From contig JACCIC010000151.1 in the NCBI GenBank assembly GCA_018907035.1, positions 124,001 to 188,000 of the forward strand: a stretch of DNA of 64,000 nucleotides, given 5' to 3'. A program made the position numbers and the translations under genes. Source of the DNA: Sycobia sp. Sy_11 (Eukaryota; Arthropoda; Insecta; Hymenoptera; Epichrysomallidae). Below the pieces are notes generated by a model, which had not been told where the DNA came from, did no database searches, and was given only the letters and a program-made list of their open reading frames with translations. Positions 1 to 14,200 of the stretch are shown here, one piece after another; positions within the stretch are counted from its first letter, which is position 1, and each line of letters starts with the position of its first letter.

Positions 1-113
1 AATTTTTTTTTACATTTTGGATTTTTAAATGCTTTGTTGTGTTATGAACAATAGTATTTTAAGTAATATTTAGTATATATAGATATTTATAAAATTTTTC
101 TTGTTTACTTTAG

Positions 114-342
114 GTCGAGAAGTTAATTAATAGAGTATTATCTTCAGTATTACTTGATGATAGAAGAGATGCTTGCCGAGCCTTAAAAGCACTTTCTCGG
201 ACTTATCGGATTGAAGTAGGAGCATATGGAATGAATGCACTTAAACAGGTTTTAGATATGGATAAAACTGATGTCGAAATTGTCGGACTTGTGTTAGATA
301 CACTAATTAATTTAACAAGTCCAGAAGATTTTCAGGATGAAT
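114..342 (+). CDS. USO1: p115 exon A (N-terminal head)
   Basis: The exon follows a TTTACTTTAG acceptor and starts in phase 0 with VEKLINRV. It then runs into the highly conserved DDRRDACRALKALSR block and the alternating helices of the first armadillo-like repeats, ending at SPEDFQDE plus one base. The donor is at 343-344 (GTAATT). Vertebrate p115 starts about 20 residues earlier, so the initiating methionine lies in an upstream exon outside the window. Confidence 0.93.
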
Positions 343-2371
343 GTAATTTCATAATGATAATGAGAATATTATTTATCTTTTTGACTATACATAATATTAA
401 TTATTTTAGTTAATAGAAACAAATCAAAACATAATATTGGAGAGCAATTTACAGAAATATTAATTAAAAATTCTGATAATGTGAGTGAAATATTAAAATT
501 TCTTGAAGAATATGATTTTAGAGTTCGACTGCCAGCACTAAAACTTTTAGCTAATTTACTACTAAATAAATCCAAAGAAATCCAAGAAATAATCTTAGAA
601 AGTCCTATGGGAGTTTCAAAACTCATGGACATGCTTAGCGACAGCAGAGAGGTTATTCGAAACGATGTAAATTTTAAATTAAATATTATTTTAATAATAT
701 GTTACAATTTCTATGTATTATCATTCATGTTTTCAGGCTTTGTTATTGTTAATACAATTAACTAAAGGAAATACAAATATTCAAAAAATTGTAGCTTTTG
801 AAAATGCGTTTGATCGAATATTTGATGTAATTTTACAAGAAGGTGGAATGGATGGTGGTATTGTAGTAGAGGATTGTCTATTACTAATGATGAATCTATT
901 AAAAGGAAATCATAGCAATCAATATTTTTTTAAAGAAGGTATACAGTTTATTATTAAAAACAGGTTATTATATTGTTGTTGTGCTAGCCCTTGTTAAAAT
1001 AATATCTCGGTATTGATGTAAACAAACCAAAGGAAAAATATATAAAATAAACCTAAGTACACTAGATTGATAGAATCAGAGATAATAAGGAGGGATTGTC
1101 AATGCCAACTGCTACACTAACGTGCCAGTGCGACGTCAGCATAAATAATTGTGCGCATTTGCCTATGTCATGAGCTTTGACGTAAGCAATAAATATATAT
1201 AGATATACTTGTACGATTCTATCTAATGTTACGTTGCTGTTTTCGTTTAAATCACACACACTTAGCAAAAAGAAACGTTACGGCAACCTAAAAGTCAAGT
1301 AGATTCTATGTGACTACTTAGGTAACTCAAGTTACGTAAAATCAACATTACGAGTGGCGTAGTTTTAATACACTGCTCACAGTAGTATATAATACCTAGC
1401 CTAATATAAATATAAATAGTACCTAACTAAAAGATTAATTTTATTTATTTATAATTATATTGACAAATTTGATTGATATATTGACAACGTTGAATAAATA
1501 AATTTAACAGATTAAGCGACTGTCAAAACAACGTTTTGAAACGCCTGTTTCTACAGCAGAAAACTGAAGTAAAAACTACGCGAGTCCTCTTTAAGGCTAA
1601 TATGGCGAGATCGAGAAGCATTTCAGCAAAGTTACTCAAGTGATGCTAACGTTTCTTTTCGCTCAGTACAGACGCTAAGCCAAATCATAACTAATATGCG
1701 CACGAGCATCAGAATACAATTTCGACCCATACTCCAATACCAACTTCGTAATGCAGACGAATTTTTCATTCTGCAAAAAATCAAGACTTTCTTCTATTGT
1801 GGAAATTTCAAATTGAGTCTTATGATTTATAATAAGATAATTATATATTCAAAACTTCAAATTCTATTCTGTTGTAAAACGTTGTAGAATGTCAATCTTA
1901 TTAATTTAGAAATTTTATATGTCTTGTAGTTATAATTTAGAAAACGTATAACTTAACTTATATAATTTTATTTTTTTTTTCTTCATCATTTAATGGTAAG
2001 ATTTTAATTTTCTATTTTTGATTTATATTATTTATATTTTTAATATTTGAGACAATTAATGGATTTTCGCTTTTTGTTTCTACGCGTTATTTACTACAAT
2101 ATAATATAAGCATTAAATATTATAAATATTTTTTTAAACTAATTATGGAATATTCATTTTAGCACAAAAACATAAGACTCAATTTGAAATTTCCACAATA
2201 GAAGAAAGTCTTGATTTTTTGCAAAATGAAAAATTCGTCTGCATTACGAAGCTGGTATTGGAGCATGGGTCTGCATTGTTTTCTGATGCTCGTCCGTATA
2301 TTAGATATGATTTGGCTTAGCTCCGTGTGATTCAAACGAAAACAGCAACGTCGCACTGAACAAAATCGTAC

Positions 2372-2457
<86 letters not shown>

Positions 2458-3140
2458 TGCTACGTCACGGCTCGTGACGTAGGCAAATGCGCTATATAGT
2501 TTTCATTGGAATATTATTATTGTTTTAGGAGTCTCTGAATTTATTTTATGCATTTCTTGTGACATTTCTGTGAGTAATAAGTTGATATACCTACCACAAG
2601 AATATGTCTGGCTCGAAACATATTTATACCCCTACACATTAAACACATCCTTCTTTGCATTAACATAAACAAGTAATCGAAACTGTAATGTAAGCTGGGC
2701 GTATGCGAAAAACGTGTGTTCCACATCATCATAAGCCCATTCGCAGTACTTACATTCTGATGAGACCAACTTTTTTATCCTGCAGAGATATTTATGGAGC
2801 TACCCGTGTTCAGACTGGCCAACCTCGGGTATAAGTCTTTTCTTCAAGAGTTTTCATTCGTTCATTGTCTATCATATTTACCATACCCGAATGTATTTAT
2901 CCAGTTTTTCGTGTCACGAAATCCGCGTTTTTCTTCTGGACGATTGCACTTTACTTGTAAGTTCTTTTTTGTACGTGCTATTACGAAAATCGCTTCTTGC
3001 GAAACGACCCGATACATGTAGGCGGTTCTCAGTGAGTTCTTCCTTTGAATACTTTTCATGATATTGACCTGTTTCCTAATATTCATTGGTTAATATTGTT
3101 GGTATTGGTCATCAGTCTGCTCCAAACTTTTGTCTTTTTA

Positions 3141-3177
<37 letters not shown>

Positions 3178-6100
3178 TTTTTTTTTTTACGGAGTCTGTG
3201 AATGCCGTTTATGCATCTCCGATGGTCGTTGAGCAAGAATGGTCCTGAAAAACGACCACCGGAGTATGTGCGACTCGACAGAAAACCCATGTCACTACGT
3301 ACTAAACACATATCTCCGTGTTGCACCGACACCAGCCCGGAACTGTTATACACATTACTTCAGCCTGGGCGGCAGTCCTTGCGTGGTCATTTCACGTTCA
3401 TATCTTTCATTCCAGATTCTCATGCATACTCGATATTACATTCACTCTTCATAGACTTTCAATCGTCCAGACATCCATCTGCTCTTTTGTTCTGAAGCAC
3501 ATTCATAACGTATTTTGCGATCAACTGCCAGCTGTCCGCGTTCGTCATCATAATTTTCGTCACGTTTTCTGGCGTGATCACTCCTGTCCTCGTCTGTAAC
3601 TCTAGTCGTGGCTCAGTCCAATGTTCGCACACAAAAAATGTGTGCTCCGCATTGTCCCAAGCCCATCCGCAGTACTTGCATTCTGAAGAGGCGACCCTCT
3701 TCATCTTGCAGAGGTACTTCGGAAGTATCCGTGTCCGGACAGAAATTGGGTAAGGTAGAAGTTCACCTCTCCGTATTTTCTCTTTTTCCACGGACCGATT
3801 TCGGGTATTAGTCTTTTCGTCCACCGTCCTCTTTCGTCCGTCGTCCACCGTCTCTGCCATGTCTCGATGGTCTTCGTCCGCTCTTCAGTCACAGCGTCTT
3901 CCCTTCCAACGTTCGAGCTCCGCTCGTAAATTCGCTTCCGTTCGGCCGCGAGCAGATCGATGGGAATGACCCCAGCAATTACGAAAACGGCGCTCTCAGA
4001 CACTGTACGATACGCGCACGCGATTCTTAACGCGCCCACCCCTTTGTACGCTTTTCATGGCGTTCGCGCGTTTCCTGATATTTATCGCGTCGGCCCAAAC
4101 CTCCGCCCCGTAAAGCAAAATCGAGTGGGTAACGCTCATCAGCAGTCTGCGAACGTTCTGTTTCGGTCCGTTCGAATTGGCCATCAGTCTACTTAGAGCC
4201 TTGGTCTTTTCTGCTGCCTTTGTCGCCGCGTTTCATAGGTGGGGCCAGAAGCTCAGCTTCGTATCCAAGGTAACGCCAAGGTACTTGACTTCACTCCTGG
4301 TTTCCAGTCTTTCCGTCCCTAACGTCATCGGAACCATCGTCTGTATACGTCTGCGAGTCAGCAGCAACAACTCAGTCTTTTGCAGCGCGAGCTGCAGTCC
4401 GTGATTGTCATCCATTCGTTCACGCGTCTCATGACCTGATTCAGCTTTAACTGAATCAAGTGATAGTCGCGTGCGACTATCACGACTGCCACATCGTCGG
4501 CATAGGCAATGAGACGCGCGTCGGAGGGCATGTCTAGTCTCTGCAAACCGTCGTATTGTACGTTCCAGAAGTCGGGGCCTAAAATGGAATCCTGCGCCAC
4601 CCCCGCTGTCACTCGTTTCCATTTCTTTCTGTCCAAAGTATCATACGTCAGTCCTCGGTCTCGTAAGTAGTCCCGTATGATACGAAGGAGGTAGGAGTCA
4701 ACCTTGAAAGTCAACTCCAACGCCCCCAGTATCTCTGTCCATTTTGCAGAGTTAAAGGCGTTACGAACGTCCAGGGTCACCAACAGAACCAGTGGTCTGG
4801 TTGCATGACAGCCCCTGTTCGCCGCGTGAAAGATGTTCGTCACGTCACCTATAGCTCCGATTGTCGACCGTCCTTTTCTAAATCCGTGTTGTTGTTCGGA
4901 TAGGTCTCCCGCGTTTTTAATTGCCTGTGACAGTCTTGGTCTCAGCAGTAGCTCCAACAGCTTCCCTGCCGTATTTAGTAGGCAGAGAGGCCTGTATGAA
5001 GAAGGCAAATCGGGGTTCCCCTTAGACTTACGGATGAGAACCAATCGAGCCTCCTTCCAGAGCCTGCTAAAAACTCCCCCTATCTCGTCGATTAGTTTTG
5101 TCCAACACCATTTCTTACTGTAATTGATCGCGTATCTCAGTCGCTGTCTGGCGCGACTATACTCCGTAGAGTATAGTCCCACTACGCCTCGATTTCGGGT
5201 TCGTTGAGTTTTTCGTCTCAGCTTTAAAAAATTGCTTCTGAGATACGCGATCTCGGCTGTCCACCAGTATGTTTGTCGTCTCTTTCGTACTTTCCGTTTC
5301 TGGGTCATGGTGGCATCGCATAGGCGCTGGAGAAAGCCAGTCGTTGCCGCCGATAACGCCTCCACTCTGTCCCGGTTCGTCAACTCTTGAGGCACCTCTC
5401 GTAAGGGAGGTTGTGCATTTTGCAGCTACCTTTCGAGTTCGTCTATTTCTAGGCGTTTGTGGTTCCACCCCGTAGATCTTGTGCCCCGTCTCCTCGTCTG
5501 TCTCGTCGTGTCTGTCAGTTTGAAGGCAATGTACTGGTTATCACTGGCCGTATAGTTCTGGATCACCCGCCACGCCCTTATCCTAGTCCGAATTCTGTCC
5601 GAGATCAGAGTCACGTCTGGTATGGAGTTACTATACCCCGGTCGTCTGTACGTCGGTATCGTTCCTTCGTTAACTACTGCCAGGTCCAGCCTTGCGGCCA
5701 TCTCCAGCAGCAGTCTTCCCCGTCTGTTGGTCAAGGGCATTCCCCACTCGATCGCCCGCGCGTTAAAGTCGCCCGCCACGATCACTTTACCAGGGATTTC
5801 CCGCAACGCGTCCTCGATTTTTCCAAGATTAGCCGCGTACTCGGAGACACTGCTGTTTGGGCTCAAGTAAACACTGACATACGTTATGTCAGCGACCGTC
5901 ACCCAGACACAGTCCTCTTCAGTCCCGCTGCGTACGATATTCGACGCACCCTTTCCACGTAACCAAAATGCGGACTTGCCCGAGCTGCTTGTGAGCCAAG
6001 TCGGTAATCGTCTATCTTTGTATTGCTCACTGATAATCAGCACGTCGATGTTCAGTTCCGCCGCAATCTGTGGGAGCAGTGCGTCTGCCACGCTACTCCC

Positions 6101-8229
6101 GTTCATATTGCATTGGAGTATCGTCGACGTCATTGTGTGACTGTCTTTGTCTTCTGTTCTGTTAGTGCTATCCTGAACGCGGCACACGAGGACGAGCCGG
6201 GTAAGTGTCCCCTGTCTCGGATATTATCCTCAGTGCACAGGAAACACTCCCCACGACTCTTGCAGTCCTTGTGGGAATTACCCTCGAGGCCGCATCGCCA
6301 GCAGCTTCGTCTGTCCAGTCCTTTACAGTCTTTCCGTACATGACCGAACCCGAGACATCTATAGCATCGCGAGACGCGTATCCTTGCTCTTATTCTTGAT
6401 ATAACCCACCCGATTTTAATACGCCCTTTCCATAAGAGGTCGGTAGCCTCTTTTACGTCAAAATCGCAGACCGCCATTCTCTGTCCTCGACTGTTAACGT
6501 CGAAAACATGGGGCCGACGTTTTGCAGTCCGTCCCGTTTCCCGATTAAACGCATTCGCGATGTCCTCGTCGGTCGTGACACAGTCCAAGTCTAAGAATTC
6601 CAGTGTCAACCTGGAGGTCAAATCTTTTACGTGTTCAGTCTCTCCGACAGCGTCTTGAAGAACCTGTCGGAAGTCCGTCTCGTTGTTCTGTCTGGAGAGC
6701 TGTAAAAGTACCGCGCCGTCTTTTGTATTTCTTATTGTTCTGACTTGAGTATTACACTTATCACGGTTCACCTTTTGCCGTATTGTTCGTACCACGTCTA
6801 CGTACGTCTGTCCCTCAGCCGGCTTGATCATGATCGCTCCTCCCCTGCCTTTGAGGTTAGGGCGATCAGACCCGCGACCTTGGAGTCTCGCTTTTGTCTG
6901 CTCTTTTGTCGGTTTGTTGTCCGTCTCGGTCGTTTTCGGTTTTTTATGTTTTGAGACCACCGTCGCCCATGTTTCGGTCTCGATCGTCCGCTGTTGTGCG
7001 GCCGCCTGCTCCGGAGTAAGGGTCTGCCGGTCTCTTTTCCGTTTCTGAGGAGTTGCCTCCTCACATTCACTCCGTCCTTTATCTTTCTGTTTTTGTCGGA
7101 GCAGTCTCATTCGCTTCAGTTCATACTGTCCGATTTCCACTGCTTCATTGATCTCACTCAAACCGTTTTTTATTATTTGACTTACATTTTTTTGTATGCA
7201 AGTCCTTTCCATCATTTTACTTAGGACTCTGCTTATTGTGTAAAATTGCTCCTGCAATTTACACTTAGCAGCTTCCCAAGTTACCGGCGATTTATAAACA
7301 TTCGCACTTTCATTCATACTGGTACCTGTAACATTTTCTGTCACATCAGCCAGGTTGCCTACTGGTGTGATAGGAGAGCCGGGAAGCTCCATTGACTCTA
7401 CTGAGTCGCTTGCAGGCGGCACTCGAGAGCCTGCTATAATTTTTTTATTACCTTTTATGATTATATTATTAATTTGTGTTAAATGTTTTATATTTGTGAT
7501 GATCAGGAGGATCACTTGTTGGAGATGACGGTTCAGCGTCCTGAATCTCCCTAATACTGAAGCCCTTCTACATTCCGGTGGTCTCGGCTGTTCCTCCCCC
7601 ACGACTCGCAGTAGGGTCCCAGCCGTACGCCATACGACACTACTATGAGAAGCGAGATTTGACGTCTGACGACGTCTTAACACTGTGTGGGGCAGCCTCC
7701 CATGTTGGCTAGACTGGGTTCGGACCCCCTACTTGTGGCGGCCCAGGAGTGCCATCTGGTTTTACAACTGTACCCTCCAGAAGGGGAACGCACATAAGCA
7801 TGAAGTGATTCCCTCGCAGCTAATCCCACCAATCAACAAGTAATCATTGCATCCGCAAGACCTTACCGTCGCTCAAACTGGTCACATTCATACGTGAGAG
7901 ATGCCCGTTTATAGGGCCTCTCATTCATTCATAACCCGCCTGGAAGTTACCCGTTTATAGAGTCTCCATCTCCACCATTCGTGGGAAACTCGTTTATAGA
8001 GTTCCCGATATACTACCCAGTCCGAGTACGGCTATCTTACAGATATGTAGGTGTGTGAATGATGAGTGGGTGTGTATACGGGCGAACATCACTATTTTCG
8101 CTCGAAGTTCTTGTCCACGGCCACTTATTCGTCACTCTTAGAAGTGCTTATTTCGTGACTGACCGCGAGTGGTCGTTCCCCTATCCGCAACCCCGGGGAC
8201 GCGTGTGGTAGCTGAACTCAAGGCCCCAC

Positions 8230-8267
<38 letters not shown>

Positions 8268-11200
8268 TATTTACTGCTTTAAACGTCGCGTTCTGTATAT
8301 GAGGCCAACAACTTAGCTTCGTATCTAGACTAAGCTTTAGATACTTCATCTCTTTACACTGGACATGTGGGTGGATGAGCGCCTTATTGCATACACCGAA
8401 GATGTGACAACCGTAATGGTCGCACATGAGTACCATTTGGTTTAGCTTAACTAAGTTATGAAGCGCGTATTTGTATAAATAATAGAACCCGGACTACATT
8501 GTTAAAGAGGACATGTTGATATATAGGAAGAAGAGGGAATCGATGAAGACAATGACATATATGCGCGTGTAACAGGTGCGTGAGGGGACCAGAAGGTTAT
8601 GAACCTAGTTGGCATGTTAGCAGGCCCGGGCCTGGGCCCGAGTGCGGCCCGGGGATAGTTTGCGCTGTGGTACTGTTGCACGCCCACCGGCCACACCATA
8701 CGGCATACTGGTCCATTCCAACAACCTTGGATATGAAGTTCAATTTGCGATAATCCTTTAGAATATCGGATCGGTAGCTCAGGATCTAGAATCGGTAGCT
8801 CCCGTAGCATGTATTTCCTGCTATACCTTCTGAGAGACCGGGTATTAATGCTGCTTAATCAGCCATGCATCGCCGACATCGATCACGTGGTCCGTTAGAT
8901 ACGTGCAACCTAGAGACTGATCAGCAGGTGGTAGTATTTGGTCGAGGTGTTCCTGAAAGGTTCGAAGTTGACTGTCGTCGATGTCAGCTGGGTCTATAAA
9001 AGCAAGCGAATACTTCGAAGTAACGGAGACGGTGCAGAGTTGTAGGGGAACGAGATCCGTTGCACTGTCGATCGACATAGTATTATCGCGCGGGTGGATG
9101 ACCACATTGAAAGTACGATAGAAGTCTGCACCGATCAGATAGTTATTTTCCAAGTCGGAAATTCGAATGAGTCTAACTCTATTTCTACGCCTGCAATTGC
9201 AAACGGAAGGTTACTTGGCCTACTATCAGCTCAATTTTTCCCGTGTCCATTGAAGCACCAGATCCGGGAAAGGGTCGAACTAGACGACCGAGGGCAGAAG
9301 CAATCGGCAAGCTGATTGCTTCGAGAGCTGTGTAAGCAGCCCTTGCATCGAGCAGTGAATGCATGCAAAAGTCGCCTAAGCCCACCTGCACTCCACGTCG
9401 AGGGCGCATTCAGCCTCTCGGGCGAGCTCGAATAGCCGACTTACACTCGTAATTTTTTCCCTCGGAACTAATTTCTGTGTTTCTGGGAGTAGATTACGGT
9501 ATATAAAGGTGAGCTGCTTGTCGTCATAACATGGCTCTTCGAACCTATTCAGGATCGTCAATAAGCAAAACACGTAGTTACGTATTGGTTCGCGTTTGGT
9601 CTGCATGCGCCGTTGTGCTTCACCGATCAGTTCAACTTCGAAGCACCTATTAATGCCGTAGTAGCTTTTTACCGCGTGGCCGAACTCTTGCTACGTGTTT
9701 CAATCTTTCCGAGAAAGGCGGCATCAATGCAAGGTCACACCATCTATCAGCTCCATGATGGCATTGAGCATAGTCTCATCTACGAGCGGCGTCAGGCGGT
9801 GGCATTCCGCAATTCTTTGGAGGAATTCTTCCACGCTTTTACATTTGGCACCATTCCAATGTCCATGCACTGGGCCATGATACTTGATAGTATCGATGGC
9901 ATTGTATTATATATATAATATACGAGCAAGCTGTTTAAATCTCGGTGACGGATGTAATATCCCCCTTCCAAGCCCTTGGTACCGGAGGTGGTAGGGAGCC
10001 GAGAACGTTGGTTCGCCAGTCGACCCTGGAGGCCTATTGTAGCCAGAATGATCGTCACTTATTTTTATATCTTCTATATGATTTAGTTTGCTATCTCGTA
10101 TAGAAGAAAAGCAAAGTTTTTATTTCAAAATCCAAAAAACAGCGAAAAAATTTTAATTAAAATACGGACGGATAAAATTTTGACCGATTTCAAATTCTGT
10201 TTTAAGGTTATGTTTTATTTTCAATTAATTTCAAAATTAATAATAAAAAAAATTCTCAGTAAAATTCCCATGTAACAAAAAAACCAAAAGAAAAGCAAAA
10301 TCCAATTAAATGAGCAATTAGCTAATTCAAACAATTTTACAAGAGGAGAGAAAAAAATTACATTACTGGCAGCGATTATAGAAATTAATTTTATTATTTA
10401 TCATTAAACGTATTTTTAATTGTTTGATTTTCAATTGTTACTTGTTATTAATAATTTATACAAATATCAATTTTACTCGTTACTTTTATCACTTGTTTAA
10501 CTATTTACGCTGGTTATTTTAATTAGAAAAAAACAATGTAACATAAAACATTAATTTCGCTGATAAGCGATGGTAATTTGCAGCTCTAAGAACTAAGTGA
10601 TAACGAAAGCAACAGCGCCAACCGAAAACACAGAAATTATGAGTCACTAGCGCAAAAAAAAATTTTTAGTTTCAGAACAATAATAAAATAAAGAAAACCA
10701 GAAACAATATCTTTTTCGTGAATTTATATTAATTATTAAAAAAGAATTGATTCATTGAAATTTTCAAAAAAATTTACATTTTATTAATAAACTTTAATTT
10801 CAATTTTTTGATGTTTTTAAAGAAAAATAAAATAAGCAAAAGAATTTAATTCATCGAAACTTTCATAAGACAATAATTTCAACTTGTGGATTTTTCCAAA
10901 AAAACAGAAACGTAAAAAAAATTCCACGAAAACAAAACTCACTTTTTGTATTTTATGAAAAAAAGACACAATGAAGCAAAATCAAAACACAAAAAAACGC
11001 TCTTTGTATTTCTCGAAAAAGGAGTGAAAATAAAAAAAAATCTGCCCTTGTATTTTCCGATATGAAAATACGAAATGAAAACACCAGCAAAAAAATCTAC
11101 TTAATTTTTGTATTTTTCGAAAAAAAACCATAAATGACGAAAATATAAAAAAATCTTGATTCTTGTATTTTCTAAAAAAAAGAAGAAAAAGTTTTGCATG

Positions 11201-14200
11201 AGTCACTCACTTATTTATTTAAATTCGTAAGTACGCCCATTCGTGTCTATGGTGTAAAGTCGCAGTGGTTGGTATATACACATGTAACGGTGCGTGTGTG
11301 TATACACAGCTCGGCGAATATATAAATTTTGTATTTGCCGTGCGGTCACTGTATAATTTTATTTATCGATATAATAAACTTTATTTTGCCGTATTTGTAA
11401 TATTTATAATGTTTCTATTATTTATAATATTATATTTATATTATTTATATACTTTTAATATCGCTTCAATATTATTATATTTATTATTTATTATTTTGAA
11501 AAGTTATTGTCGTTGTTAGTATTATTATAGAATAGATTTTACATACTATTTTTAAAGTCACATGAATATTATAATGCGAGTTTAGTTGTAATATCTATGC
11601 ACTACTGTTCTAAGACTTTCCCGGCTCAAGTTGATTGTTACGGTGACGAAGATTATGTTCATGTCTGGTGAAGTACGAAAGAAAGCGGCGGGAAGAGAAA
11701 AGATACTAGAAATTGGTTTGAAGCTATTTATGTAGGAAAAGTCTTACGGGGCTGTCTGAGATCGGAGAATTTTAGATCTTTAATAATTTTATTAATCCAC
11801 CCATTATCACTTAACTCTATTAATCCACACATTATCTTTATAATGCTTCCGTGGTCACTGCTCCGCGTCGCACTGACAAGCGCCATGAGTGATCATGAGC
11901 AAGGATTGTTGTGGAGTTGCTCGGCCCGAGGAGTGTGAGTGACTACTTGCTTCTAAACGTACACGCACACAAGGGTCGGGGTTCATGCGTCGGCATAAGA
12001 CAACCTTCTCATTTGAAATCACTTCTCTTTAAGATATTTATTAAGATATTTATTAAGGCATTTATTAAGAGCGAATAATATATACTCACGGCACACAGAC
12101 TTTTTAACTTAAGAATATATTTTGCCAATTATCTTGATTAAAATATGAGAAAAGTTTTTTAGGTTGGGAAATTGATAGATGATATTATTCTATATTTCAA
12201 CTCCTCTTTATTAACCTCTGGGAAGCAGTAATATTTAGCGAATGTGTCGCTTTCACGTTTTTAATATTTGAACATACTATTATTATTATAATCTTTTGAC
12301 ATTCAATGTTTGAATAATTCGTTTGATTTATTTCAAAACCCATTGAGTATTTAGATATAAGTTTTACCAATTTCTAACATCATTTAGATTTTATTTCTTT
12401 ATTGATTTCTGTCTAAGGCTATTGTTACATTACCTTTGTGAACGATTATGAAAATTATATTAGTTATATTATATAAAATGGACAACATTGCTTCCACTAT
12501 TTTTCGATTGATGTCTGCAGGGGTAATTGCCGGTTTAAATAAGCAGGTCAAAAGTTTGATACAGTACGTTAGGACATCTGCCAATACAACTACAACACCA
12601 CATTAGTGAATTTATGTTTGCATCATAATTGTATACTCGATCAAGGATGTTAGTTTTCGATCCAATTTCTTATTATTTATACGTAATGTTGATTTTCGTG
12701 AAGGCATTGAAAATAAATTATGCTTATATTCAAGAAAATAAATTATGCTTATATTCAAGAAAATCCGTATTACGGGAAGTCTACGTGTAGCCAAGATTTA
12801 GTGCTTCGGAATGGATCATTTGTTTCGAGTATTTCACTGCCAATCCACTTCTTCATATTAATTGAGATCTTAATAAGAGATCATTCTCTTTATATTGGTT
12901 TGATTGGTTGTTCACAGAGAATTTAAATGAAGGTTTTAACCATATCATTTGGATTATAATGCCATAAACGTTGAGATTCTGATCATAAAATTACAGACTA
13001 AGACTACAGATCATAAAATTACCAATACTATCTTTAAAATTACCTATATGTGCGTATTTCTACGTTGATTATTTAAATAAACTGAATATAACAATAGGAA
13101 CGAAGTGATAGATTATAAACGTATTCATCCACATAACTGGCGACATTTATTAATTAACAAAAAATTGACTAGCCTAGAAATTTCAATTATGGCAAATAAA
13201 TACTATTAGGTGTATAAATAAGTTTCCGCCGCTTTGAAAAGATGGTGCCACCAATAAGATACCATCGAAATGGTTATCTGTAAAAAGTCGTATAGTATAT
13301 GTTGACTTTTGGAAACAGTATAACCTTTTAATACCTCTGACTCTTTGCTAGCATCACTTAGTTTTCATCCGTTAAGATGTCAAGTTTTGAACGAAATAAG
13401 CATCATTTGCGGGAATTGTTAATTTACTTTTTTCATTTAAAGCAATCTGCAGCTGAAGCACATCGATTATTCATACGAGGGTGGATTGATATGTTTCCGG
13501 TCTGACCAAGAGATGGCGCCACTAGGCCTACCTTGAGGTGGCGTTCTATAGTACCGTGCTTAGATAGCTTGTAGCTATAGTTTTGGTTTGAGAGCACGCT
13601 GAACAAGACGCCTCTTTGTTTTTCGTAAATATGGAAAAGCTGGAAAATCGTGCTATCATGAAATACACTTTTATTTGAAGGGGTTAACGCCGAAGGAAAT
13701 GAAAGAAGAGATCGACTCAACACTAGGGACATCCTCCCCATCATATTCAACCGTTAAGTAGTGGGTTTCCCAGTTTAAAAAGGGTCGTGTGAGCACCTCT
13801 GATGAGCCTCGCTCAGGATGCCCCATTGAGGTCACAACTCCAGATATGATCGAAAAAATTCATCAAATAATGCTGGAAGACCGCAGATTAAAAGTGCGTG
13901 AAATAGCTGAGACCTGTAAGATGTCATATAAAAGTGTACAAAATATTTTGCACCAACATTTGTATATGGAAAAGCTCTGTGGAAGTTGGGTGCCACATTT
14001 GCTCATAGTCGACTAAAAATTGATTCGAAAGAACATTTTTACCGCCAATTTGGCTTTGTATAAGCGTAATTCAAGTGAATTTTTGCGTCGATTCGTAATC
14101 GTTGACGAAACTTGGGTCCACCACTACACTCCTGAAACCAAACTACAGTCTAGACAGTGGATTGTACCAGGGGAACCAACTACAAAGAAGGCAAAAACGA

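Larger units (their letters stand above)
1150..2502. repeat. Large imperfect inverted repeat (foldback), arms about 330 bp
   Basis: The reverse complement of 2172-2502 aligns with 1150-1265 followed by 1672-1823, and about 345 bp of AT-rich sequence lies between the arms. Shared blocks include GCATTTGCCTA, the CGTTGCTGTTTTCGTTT block, CTAAGCCAAATCAT and the CGTAATGCAGACGAATTTTTC block. The right arm also contains a 79-bp (TA)n tract at 2375-2453. The left arm is interrupted by a separate TIR element. It could be a foldback transposon or two copies of one unknown element inserted in opposite directions. No transposase was seen. Confidence 0.7.
3137..8220 (-). mobile_element. R1-clade non-LTR retrotransposon R1-A, near full length but broken
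   Basis: The element reads right to left: 5' region (about 7690-8220), ORF1 gag-like protein, ORF2 with apurinic-type endonuclease, reverse transcriptase and C-terminal CCHC motif, 3' UTR, and a 3' tail that is A-rich then (AAT)n on the minus strand at 3137-3190. A two-ORF layout with an APE-type endonuclease and no RNase H fits the R1 clade (family knowledge). ORF1 is open; ORF2 is broken by frameshifts and an internal deletion. The GC content is clearly higher than in the surrounding intron. No flanking duplication could be found, so the ends are approximate. Confidence 0.85.

Noticed and set aside
1062..1268. 68-codon minus-strand frame
   Set aside because: Lies across the foldback repeat arm, with no protein motif and no homologue in the other arm.
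3138..3353. Open frames made of poly-Tyr or poly-Ile
   Set aside because: They are translations of the (ATT)n tail of R1-A, not genes.
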